Below the pieces are notes generated by a model that had not been told where the DNA came from, ran no database searches, and was given only the letters and a program-made list of their open reading frames with translations. Below are positions 1 to 6,997 of a stretch of 64,000 nt of DNA, one piece after another; position 1 is the stretch's first letter; every line of letters starts with the position of its first letter. The translations under genes and the position numbers were made by a program. The DNA is from Pseudotabrizicola sediminis (GTDB lineage: Bacteria; Pseudomonadota; Alphaproteobacteria; Rhodobacterales; Rhodobacteraceae): contig NZ_RPEM01000006.1 of assembly GCF_004745575.1 (NCBI RefSeq), forward strand, positions 216,471-280,470, given 5' to 3'.

Positions 1-389
1 AGATACAGCAGCGTCAGATAGCCGGCTTGGGCAAACATCAGCGTCACGATCATGAAACTGACCCCCGCCGTGCGCAGCGCCAGCACCCCGACCGCACCTG
101 CCATCACCCCGCCGGCCAGCAGCCCCGCGATCAGGGCAGGTACCGACACCCACTCCAGATGCCAGACCGGCAGGCCCATGCCATACATCCCGGCGGCAAA
201 GAACAGCGCGTGGCCCAGCGACAGCAGGCCCGTGTAGCCAAAGGCAATGTTGTAACCCATGGCGAACACCGCCAGCACCATGATCCGCGCCAGATTGGTT
301 GCGTGATAGGGGGGCAGCAGGAACTGCGCCGCAAACACCGCCGCCAGCACCAGCAGATGAAGCCCCCAGACCTTCGCCCCATCCGTCAT
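1..389 (-). CDS. livM: Branched-chain-type ABC transporter permease LivM (partial, N-terminal part)
   Basis: This is the first 129 or so residues of a second inner-membrane permease of a LivHM-type ABC importer; the gene runs off the window edge. The start is the ATG at 389-387, which overlaps the livH stop in an ATGA arrangement, so the two are translationally coupled. The protein begins MTDGAKVWGLHLLVLAAVF and shows hydrophobic segments and the YTGLLSLGHALFFAAGMY region typical of LivM proteins. Such permeases pair with LivH and two ATPases to import branched-chain amino acids, amides or other small polar substrates. Here the neighbouring catabolic genes suggest a heterocycle or amide rather than leucine; that substrate is inference. 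Confidence 0.9.
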   Translation of the reverse strand, partial: MTDGAKVWGLHLLVLAAVFAAQFLLPPYHATNLARIMVLAVFAMGYNIAFGYTGLLSLGHALFFAAGMYGMGLPVWHLEWVSVPALIAGLLAGGVMAGAVGVLALRTAGVSFMIVTLMFAQAGYLTLLY

Positions 390-1264
390 GCTTTGGCACC
401 GAACAGGCCCTGCGGGCGGAACACCAGCACCAGTGCCACCAGCAGGGTGGCGATGATCTTGGCCAGCGTGGGCGAAAAGAACATGCTGATGATCCCATCT
501 GACAGGCCGATCACCAGTGCCGCCACCAGCGTGCCCCGGATGGACCCAAGCCCGCCGATGATCACCACGATGAATGACAGCAAGAGCGGATCATGCCCCA
601 TCAGGTAATGCGCCTGCTGGATCGGCACGATCAGCACCGCCGCCGCCGCCGCCAGCGCCCCGCCAAGCGCAAATGTGCCGGCATAGACCCTGTCGACGTT
701 GATTCCGAACGCCTGCGCCGTGTCGCGGTCCACCTGAGTGGCGCGCATCACCAGCCCGGCCTTGCTGCGGGTCATGAACAGCCAGACCGCCGCCAGAATG
801 ACTACCGCCGCCACCACCACGAACAGCTTGTAGCCGGAATAACCGAACCATGGCAGCTGAATGCGCCATTCGAAGGGGGCCACCACCGGGCGCGCATCGG
901 GGCCGTAAAACGTCAGCGCCGCCTGTTGCAGCATGTACAGCAGCCCGATTGTGGCAACGATGGTGGCCTCCGGGTCATAGTTCAGCCGTTTCAGCACCAG
1001 TGTATCGGTCAGCGCGGCGATCAGTGCCACGATCAGCGGGGCGATGATCAATGCCGCCAGCCAGACAAGCGCAGGCGGAAACGGCAGGTAATAGGTCACA
1101 AACCACGCAATCACGGCGCCCAGCATGTAAAACTCGCCATGCGCCACGTTGACCACGCGCATCACGCCGAACACCAGCGACAGGCCCACCGCCGTCAGCG
1201 CCAGCACGGCCGCCATCACGGTGCCCTCCAGCACGGCCAGAAGCAGGAACGGCCCAAAGCTCAC
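386..1264 (-). CDS. livH: Branched-chain-type ABC transporter permease LivH
   Basis: This 292-residue integral membrane protein matches LivH permeases in length and in its RVVNVAHGEFYMLGA segment near residues 36-50 and its IGGLGSIRGTLVAALVIG segment near the C terminus. It forms the membrane channel with LivM and takes ligand from the binding protein encoded just upstream. The start is a GTG at 1264 with a G-rich ribosome site (GGGGG) about nine bases before it. It follows the binding-protein gene by about 70 bases and overlaps livM by four. Substrate specificity cannot be read from the permease. Confidence 0.9.
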   Translation of the reverse strand: MSFGPFLLLAVLEGTVMAAVLALTAVGLSLVFGVMRVVNVAHGEFYMLGAVIAWFVTYYLPFPPALVWLAALIIAPLIVALIAALTDTLVLKRLNYDPEATIVATIGLLYMLQQAALTFYGPDARPVVAPFEWRIQLPWFGYSGYKLFVVVAAVVILAAVWLFMTRSKAGLVMRATQVDRDTAQAFGINVDRVYAGTFALGGALAAAAAVLIVPIQQAHYLMGHDPLLLSFIVVIIGGLGSIRGTLVAALVIGLSDGIISMFFSPTLAKIIATLLVALVLVFRPQGLFGAKA

Positions 1265-1332
1265 TGCGGCACGCCCCCTTTGGAGGGGACGGCCTGCGTG
1301 TTCAGTTCCGGCATGTCAGGCAATGGCCGCAC

Positions 1333-2613
1333 TCAGAAGCTCTGCGTCGTGTAGTCAACAGCGTCGGCGTACATGCTGTCTTCGATGCTGGTGGTGTGCA
1401 CCTTTACCAGCTTGCCACCTTCGACCTTGCTGATGAACTGATGGCCAAACACCTGATGGGTCTTGCCGTTGAACACCTTGTCGCCCTGCACATGCGCAAG
1501 GCTTTCCGGCATATCGGTCATCGCCTCGACCGCCTCGACGAACTTCTGCCGGTCAGCGGTGCCCTGATACCGCGACGCCTCCATCCCGGCCTTGATGATG
1601 TGCAGCGTTTCCCAGACAGAAAACATATGCGCATAGGTAGACACATCCTTGGCATCCGACACCGACGCGCCGTTGGCATCAACGCCCACGGCGGCGCGAT
1701 AGGCGATTTCATGCTCCGACGCATCGGCCTGTTGCGCCCGGCAATGGCCTTCCCAGAAATGCGTGCCCTCCAGAAACTCCAGACCCGGCGAGGCGATATC
1801 GACCGCCTCCAGCGAGTCGATGAAGCCAAAGATCTGTGGCTTGGCCCCGGTGCCATAGAACTCGCCCAGTTCCTTCACAAAGGTCAGAACCGCCGGGCCG
1901 ACCATGACGTGATACAAAACCTCGGTCTCGCGCGGGATCTGCGGCAGATAGCGGGTAAAACTGGTCTCGGTCGGCGGGACGGCGATCTGGGCAATCACCT
2001 CACCGCCGCCTGCCTCCACCGCTGCGGTAAAGAAATCGCGGTGATCGTGGCCAAAGGCATAGTCGGGGAACACCATGGTGACCTTTTTGCCAAGGTTGGC
2101 CAGAACCCAAGGGGCCATCGAGCTGACCTGTGCCCGCACGTCCGTGATGCCGGGTTGCATGGTCCAGCGGTTCAGCATGCCGCCCGCTACGTGGAAGCCT
2201 TCGGAACAGACAAGGTACGGCACCTTTAGCTCGCCGGCGCGGGGGGCCGATCCGATGACCACATGCGAAAACAGCGGCCCAAAGATCAGGTCGCAATTGT
2301 GCTGGCTGGTCAGCTTTTCCACCACCTCGGCCCCGCGCTTGGGGTCGGTGCCATCATCTTCAAACACGATCTCGACCGGGCGGCCATTGATGCCGCCTGC
2401 GTCGTTCACCACCTTCAGCGCGGCCTGCGCCGTGCGTTCGTACCAGCGGCCATAGGCAGCGCCGATGCCGGTGCGGTGCAGCTGAAACCCCAGCTTGACG
2501 GGTGCGGCCTGCGCCCAGACCGGGGCGGCAAAGCCAGCCGCCAGCAGCCCGGCACCCGCGCCCTTCAGCACAGCGCGCCGCGATGGTGCCACCCCGATGA
2601 GTTTTTGTGTCAT
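1333..2613 (-). CDS. ABC transporter substrate-binding protein (Leu/Ile/Val/amide type, Tat signal)
   Basis: This is a periplasmic type I binding protein of the LivJ/amide-urea family, about 426 residues. The N terminus carries a twin-arginine signal (SRRAVLKGAGAGLLAAG) and an AxA-type cleavage region (PVWAQA). The mature part starts with PVKLGFQLHRTGIGAAYG and contains DAGGINGRPVEIVFEDDG, the usual ligand-binding N-lobe features. I chose the ATG at 2613 because GGAG lies nine bases upstream; an in-frame GTG 15 bases earlier is less well placed. It precedes livH and livM on the same strand and follows the catabolic genes, so it is probably the uptake component for the compound they degrade. 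The ligand is unknown. Confidence 0.87.
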   Translation of the reverse strand: MTQKLIGVAPSRRAVLKGAGAGLLAAGFAAPVWAQAAPVKLGFQLHRTGIGAAYGRWYERTAQAALKVVNDAGGINGRPVEIVFEDDGTDPKRGAEVVEKLTSQHNCDLIFGPLFSHVVIGSAPRAGELKVPYLVCSEGFHVAGGMLNRWTMQPGITDVRAQVSSMAPWVLANLGKKVTMVFPDYAFGHDHRDFFTAAVEAGGGEVIAQIAVPPTETSFTRYLPQIPRETEVLYHVMVGPAVLTFVKELGEFYGTGAKPQIFGFIDSLEAVDIASPGLEFLEGTHFWEGHCRAQQADASEHEIAYRAAVGVDANGASVSDAKDVSTYAHMFSVWETLHIIKAGMEASRYQGTADRQKFVEAVEAMTDMPESLAHVQGDKVFNGKTHQVFGHQFISKVEGGKLVKVHTTSIEDSMYADAVDYTTQSF

Positions 2614-2685
2614 GTCAAACATCTCCACTGTTGCGGGGCACCTCTGCGGGCACCTCTGGGTTCAACCTTTTGCCGGGACGCCGCA

Positions 2686-2726
2686 TTTGTCCACGATTTT
2701 TTCAGCCCGTCCGTGCGGTGGACAAA
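2686..2726. repeat. Inverted repeat spanning the stop codon of the membrane-protein gene
   Basis: TTTGTCCAC at 2686-2694 is the exact reverse complement of GTGGACAAA at 2718-2726. The arms flank the stop codon of the upstream membrane-protein gene (2702-2704) and sit about 73 bases before the binding-protein start. No U-run follows the stem on the minus strand, so it is more likely an intercistronic RNA structure than a strong terminator. Function is inference. Confidence 0.5.
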
Positions 2727-4048
2727 AGCCACAGGCCCAACACGGTGTATCCAACCATCAGCGCGGTCATTGGCAGATGTGCCAGTGCCCGCATATTCCC
2801 CACCAGACGAAGCGACAGAAGTACCGCCAGCAGATGCGCACCCAGAATGGCGGCAAACTGCGCGGCATAAATCATCGGCATGATGGTCTGATCGGTCAGA
2901 AAGCCGAATGACACATAAAACGGCGGCAGGCCCAGATAAGCATCACCGCGAAACCACGGATCGTTCAGCGCGGCCAGCGTATACTGGCCTGCGGTCAGCA
3001 GGGTCACCAGATAATGCGCGGCGTGATAGCCCGCCGCGATGGCGAGGAAGGACAGCATCACCGGCCCGGTCGCAAAGCGCGCGCCTCCAATCATCTGACC
3101 CAGCCGGATCACCGCCCAGAGCGCCGCAATGGTGATCATCCAGACCCCCAGCAGCCCCAGCGTGTTGACCCCCATCACCGACGACCGCCCCGTCGGCTCC
3201 AACGGGTTTTCCCCGATCACGGCATGCCACCAGAAGGTTTCCATCAGCCCGTCAAACGTCAGCGCCGACAGGGCCAGCGTAATAAAGGCCATTGCAGAAA
3301 TAGAAAGCGGGGCCATCCGCAGCACCTGCGCCCCCGGCCAGCCGCGCATCAGCCGGGCGCGAGTTCCGTCAAGCTCCAGCCAGAAGGGTGCCACCTTGGC
3401 CAGATACCCCATCAGCACGGTCAGAAACTCGCCCTGTTGCAACCAGTCTTCGCCTTCGGCCACCGCCAGAACAAAGATCACCAGCCAGTAGGTCAATGCC
3501 ACGCAGGCCAGCACATAGGGATCGTCCGGGGCCATGGACACCAGCTGGAACCATGCAAAGCCGCCGTAGCCCGCGACGGCGGGCCAATGCCCCAGCCGTG
3601 ACAGCCCGACCGATCCGGTCCGGCCCAGCAGCGTGCGCGCAACGCGCACCGGCGCGGTCCAGGGGTTGAGGGGGCGCCACAGATTGCCCAGCAGCATCGA
3701 CCCCAGCGGCACCGCGATCCAGACCCCGGTCCAGAACACCAGCGTCATCAGGTTATGCATCGGGTCGCGCGCGCCGAACAGGCCGACCAGAACCAGCCCC
3801 AGAAAGCACAGGAACGACAGGTAGGACGATACCGACACCGGCACCCAGATCCGTCGGTCCAGCACCGGCACGGCCTGCAACCGGGGCAGGTGCCCGGCCA
3901 TAGCGCCCATCAGCGCTGTCACGGCCACGGTCACTGCTGCCCCGGCAATATAGTGCCCGGTCGGCAGGGTCAGGATCACCGAAGGCGGCAGGGCGCAGGC
4001 AAATGCCGCGCCGGGCAGGAGCATCAGGGCCCCCGCAATCGCCCTCAT
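2702..4048 (-). CDS. Uncharacterised multi-spanning membrane protein
   Basis: This is a 448-residue, very hydrophobic protein with a signal-like N terminus (MRAIAGALMLLPGAAFA) and roughly ten to twelve predicted membrane segments. Visible marks are GNLWRPLNPWTA near residue 120, a YHAAHYLVTLLTAGQ segment with two histidines near residue 345, and paired aromatic residues in loops. I do not recognise a characterised family with certainty. The LNPW motif and topology recall membrane proteins that databases sometimes label fenitrothion hydrolase, but I would not transfer that function. Its start overlaps the DUF1185 gene by four bases, so it is co-translated with the hydroxylase/reductase set and lies just before the ABC importer genes. 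Confidence 0.8.
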   Translation of the reverse strand: MRAIAGALMLLPGAAFACALPPSVILTLPTGHYIAGAAVTVAVTALMGAMAGHLPRLQAVPVLDRRIWVPVSVSSYLSFLCFLGLVLVGLFGARDPMHNLMTLVFWTGVWIAVPLGSMLLGNLWRPLNPWTAPVRVARTLLGRTGSVGLSRLGHWPAVAGYGGFAWFQLVSMAPDDPYVLACVALTYWLVIFVLAVAEGEDWLQQGEFLTVLMGYLAKVAPFWLELDGTRARLMRGWPGAQVLRMAPLSISAMAFITLALSALTFDGLMETFWWHAVIGENPLEPTGRSSVMGVNTLGLLGVWMITIAALWAVIRLGQMIGGARFATGPVMLSFLAIAAGYHAAHYLVTLLTAGQYTLAALNDPWFRGDAYLGLPPFYVSFGFLTDQTIMPMIYAAQFAAILGAHLLAVLLSLRLVGNMRALAHLPMTALMVGYTVLGLWLLSTARTG

Positions 4049-4641
4049 CTGAGCCCGTCCTCGCCCTTGACCTGATCCATTTCCAGCCCGCCCATCCGGG
4101 AATGAATGCGCCCGCCCCGCGCCATGGCAAGGGCAAACAGCACCTCACCGGCGCGCGGTCCATCCTCGCAGGTCACCGTGATCACATCAAAACGCGACCG
4201 CACATAGGCGGCGTTCAGATGGCCCAGCGGGATATCCAGCGTGCTGCCCATGCCGCCCACCTTCATGGCCGAGGGCACAATCGCCCGGCATTCCCCCAGC
4301 CGTTCCCGCATGCCGTAGCCCCCTGCCACATGCCAGATCGCGCCATGCTCGCTCTCCCCCGCTTCGCCCACGATGGCCCCTTTGCCATAGGCGTCGATCC
4401 GGTCACGCCCGCCCATTGCGGCGACCAGCCGGTCGGTGAGCAGCAGCGCAAGCGGCTTCAATGCATCCATCGCCGGAAGCAGATCTTCCTGATAGCGCCC
4501 GGCAAAAGGGTTGGCGCAGATGGCATAGACCGCGCCGCGCAAGGGGGGTGTTTCGGCAAGGGGGCCGCCTTCGTGAAGGATTTCTTCGATCTGAATGGTG
4601 ATCTTGCGGATGGCAAAGTCAGACGGGAGTGAGTCAGACAA
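4045..4641 (-). CDS. DUF1185 / 'amino acid synthesis' family protein
   Basis: This 198-residue protein fits Pfam AA_synth (DUF1185) over its whole length: an N-terminal RKITIQIEEILHEGG stretch, CANPFAGRYQEDL near residue 43, AYGKGAIVGEAGESEHGA in the middle and MARGGRIHSRMGGL near the end. The family is structurally known but has no established reaction; the name 'amino acid synthesis' is historical. It overlaps the UPF0280 gene upstream by eight bases and the membrane protein downstream by four, so it belongs tightly to the catabolic operon. A role in processing the ring-cleavage product is possible but is inference only. Confidence 0.85.
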   Translation of the reverse strand: MSDSLPSDFAIRKITIQIEEILHEGGPLAETPPLRGAVYAICANPFAGRYQEDLLPAMDALKPLALLLTDRLVAAMGGRDRIDAYGKGAIVGEAGESEHGAIWHVAGGYGMRERLGECRAIVPSAMKVGGMGSTLDIPLGHLNAAYVRSRFDVITVTCEDGPRAGEVLFALAMARGGRIHSRMGGLEMDQVKGEDGLR

Positions 4642-5470
4642 GGGCAGGCTCCTTCAGGGCAATCGGGCCAAGTGTGCGCATTTCAGCGTGCAGGAAAAGG
4701 GCGGCGGCTTCAATACGCCCGTGGGTGCGGAGCGTCTGTGCCATAGCCTCACCTGCGGCCAGGGCGCGGGTGATGTCATCGCCGGTCAGTCCGGTCACCC
4801 CCACCGTCACCTGCCGCGTGCCAAGATCACTGTCGGCCTGCATGTCCACTGCCGGGCGGCGGCTGATGCCCGGGTGGCCGGGCAAGTCCAGCGCATTGGC
4901 GATCATGGTGGCCGCCGCATCGGCCATGGCCGCTGTCCGTCCTAGCACAGTGACGGAATCGGCAATCCCCAAAGACCAGCTGCGCCCGCGCCAACCCGAG
5001 GTGGCGATGCCGCGCACCGCATCTTCCGCGCGCACGGTGATGCGGTCAGGAAAACCGGGCTGTGCGGCAATTGCACAGGTCAGGCTCTCCCCCGGCATCA
5101 GATGCAGCGCAATGTCACCGCCGTTGTTCACATAGGCGCGCGTCACGCCCGGCACCGACAGCGCGGCCAGAACCGCATCGGCTACCGCCCCCGCCACCGC
5201 CGCCATCGGCGTGATGAAGCGGGGCGCAAACGCGGCAGTGGCCTGTGCCATCACCCGCCCGATGGCACCAGTCGGCTGCCCGCCTTCGCTGCGCAAGACA
5301 GGCAGCTCCGCCGCGAGTTCTGCCAGAACAGAGCCGAATCTTTCGGCTGCACGCCTTTCCCCTGCGGCCACAGCACTTGCATCACCCCAAGCCTGCGCAA
5401 TGATGTCGATTGGCCCATGGTGCAGATGCATGCGCCCGTCAGGCAGGCGCGCAATCATCGCTCCGGTCAT
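4634..5470 (-). CDS. UPF0280 family protein (ApbE-like fold)
   Basis: This 278-residue protein matches the UPF0280/COG2122 family, which is distantly related to ApbE flavin transferases. Visible features are DIIAQAWGD near the start, PTGAIGRVMAQATAAFAPRFITPMAAV in the middle third (split by family-conserved glycines), the YVNNGGDIALHL strand and ATSGWRGRSWSLGIADSVTVLG. The last two resemble the ApbE NxGGD and 'TSG' regions. The biochemical role is unestablished. It overlaps the 6-hydroxynicotinate-reductase-like gene by four bases (ATGA), which makes a maturation role for that flavo/Fe-S enzyme an attractive hypothesis rather than a known fact. Confidence 0.85.
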   Translation of the reverse strand: MTGAMIARLPDGRMHLHHGPIDIIAQAWGDASAVAAGERRAAERFGSVLAELAAELPVLRSEGGQPTGAIGRVMAQATAAFAPRFITPMAAVAGAVADAVLAALSVPGVTRAYVNNGGDIALHLMPGESLTCAIAAQPGFPDRITVRAEDAVRGIATSGWRGRSWSLGIADSVTVLGRTAAMADAAATMIANALDLPGHPGISRRPAVDMQADSDLGTRQVTVGVTGLTGDDITRALAAGEAMAQTLRTHGRIEAAALFLHAEMRTLGPIALKEPALV

Positions 5471-6909
5471 GACAGCGCCTTTGGCGGCGGCATCAGATGG
5501 GCGCGCGTCTGATACTCGCCCCCCTCCGCCCGGGCCGCCTCCAGATCACGGATGGCAGGTTCATGACCCCCCATCGCCAGATACTCCGCCCGCGGCAGGG
5601 TGAATTCCAGCGGGGCCACCAGCGCCGGGGTGGGCACATAGCCAAAGGCCCCGGCGGGCAGGCATGTCACGTCCACCATGAAGGTGATGCCGCCGCCCGG
5701 CCAGACATAACAGTCGGCCCCGCCACTGGTCAGCCGGGTTTGCCCGGCCTGCACCGACCGGGTCAGCCGCACCGGGTTTTGCGTGACCCCAGCACGGAGC
5801 GAACCGCCCGCGCCGCCCATGAACAACACGGTACACAGCGAAGGCTCGCAATTTTCATCAATCAACCCGACTGTCGCCCGCAGGGCGTCAGGCAGGGGCT
5901 GTTTTTGCGGTGTCAGAGCCTCATCCAGCACATAATAGGCAAACTCCTCGCCGGTGGTGGACACCATCAGAAGCGTCAGCCCCGGCCTTGCACCTTTCCG
6001 CGCCTCCCATGGCCCGAGAATCTCCAGCGGATCGGACAGTTGGGTGCCGCCCCAGCCCAGCCCCGGTTCCGACACCCGGAAATAGCGGCCCGGTGTCGAG
6101 CGATGGCCCTTGATCCGGATGCCGGTGGGCTGCCAGCCCAGAACCTTGCCCGCCTGATGTTCGCTGACCACGCCGGTGATGTGGTCGTCGACCACCACCA
6201 CCTCATCCACCAGCCCGACCCATTGGCTGGCAAACATGCCGATGGTCGCCGACCCGCACCCCACCCGCATCCGTCGTTCCGGCGTGCCATCGACGATGGG
6301 TGGCTTGCCCGCCTGTACCGTCACGGCAGAGCCGCCGTCGATGGTCAGATCCACCGCGGCCCCGTTGCACAGCGCCAGAAGGGCAGCGCAGGTGACACGG
6401 CCTTCGGACTTGCTGCCGCCGGTCAGGTGGTGCACACCGCCAAGGCTGAGCATCTGGCTGCCGTATTCGGTGGTGGTGACATGCCCCACCGGCTCGCCCT
6501 GCGCGCGGACGATGGCCCCTTCGGCGCCCAGATGCCGGTCGGTGTCGATCTTCACCTTGACCCCACAATAGGAAAAGATCGCCTCGGTCACGACAGTCAC
6601 CATATCGGCCCCGGCGATGGTGGAGGAGACGATAAACGGTGCAGGTTTGTAATCGGGATAGGTGGTGCCCGAACCGATGCCGGTGACAAAAGTATCATCC
6701 GGAAACGGATTGCCATCCCAGTCCCGCGAGGCGAAGGGCACGACGCGGCCCCCTTCAGCAACGGTGCGTGACAAAAGGACCACCGGATCGGTGCGCAGGA
6801 TGCGGCCATCGACATTGGCATAGCGGTCACAGGCCCCGGTCTGGCCCGGAGCGATGTAGCACATCACCGGGCAGGCATCGCATCGGATCTTTTCAGCTTG
6901 CGCAGTCAT
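5467..6909 (-). CDS. 6-hydroxynicotinate reductase-like iron-sulfur protein
   Basis: This 480-residue protein begins with four closely spaced cysteines (C10, C13, C17, C27 in KIRCDACPVMCYIAPGQTG and GACDRY), a typical 4Fe-4S ligand set. Length and N terminus agree with proteins annotated as 6-hydroxynicotinate reductase, the ferredoxin-dependent ring reductase of the Eubacterium barkeri nicotinate pathway. The remainder is a long soluble domain with glycine-rich strands such as MRVGCGSATIGMFASQW and YVWPGGGITFMVD. It is followed by UPF0280 (four-base overlap) and preceded by the molybdenum hydroxylase. Hydroxylation of a ring next to nitrogen followed by reduction is the implied chemistry. 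The actual substrate here is not determined by the sequence. Confidence 0.72.
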   Translation of the reverse strand: MTAQAEKIRCDACPVMCYIAPGQTGACDRYANVDGRILRTDPVVLLSRTVAEGGRVVPFASRDWDGNPFPDDTFVTGIGSGTTYPDYKPAPFIVSSTIAGADMVTVVTEAIFSYCGVKVKIDTDRHLGAEGAIVRAQGEPVGHVTTTEYGSQMLSLGGVHHLTGGSKSEGRVTCAALLALCNGAAVDLTIDGGSAVTVQAGKPPIVDGTPERRMRVGCGSATIGMFASQWVGLVDEVVVVDDHITGVVSEHQAGKVLGWQPTGIRIKGHRSTPGRYFRVSEPGLGWGGTQLSDPLEILGPWEARKGARPGLTLLMVSTTGEEFAYYVLDEALTPQKQPLPDALRATVGLIDENCEPSLCTVLFMGGAGGSLRAGVTQNPVRLTRSVQAGQTRLTSGGADCYVWPGGGITFMVDVTCLPAGAFGYVPTPALVAPLEFTLPRAEYLAMGGHEPAIRDLEAARAEGGEYQTRAHLMPPPKALS

Positions 6910-6936
6910 GCGGTGACCCTTTGGGCTGGGTGGGGA

Positions 6937-6982
6937 CCGGGGGCCAGCCCCCGGACTCCCGGGATATTCTCGGACTGAGAAT
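6937..6982. repeat. Extragenic double palindrome in the hydroxylase/reductase gap
   Basis: The 88-base gap between the hydroxylase and reductase genes contains CCGGGGGC at 6937-6944 mirrored by GCCCCCGG at 6947-6954, then ATTCTC at 6966-6971 mirrored by GAGAAT at 6977-6982, joined by a CCCGGGATAT stretch. From memory, very similar GC-rich palindromes followed by CCGGGATATT are scattered through intergenic regions of Rhodobacteraceae. It may be a dispersed extragenic palindrome or an RNA-processing hairpin. Confidence 0.5.
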
Positions 6983-6997
6983 GGGCAGAAAGCTGTG

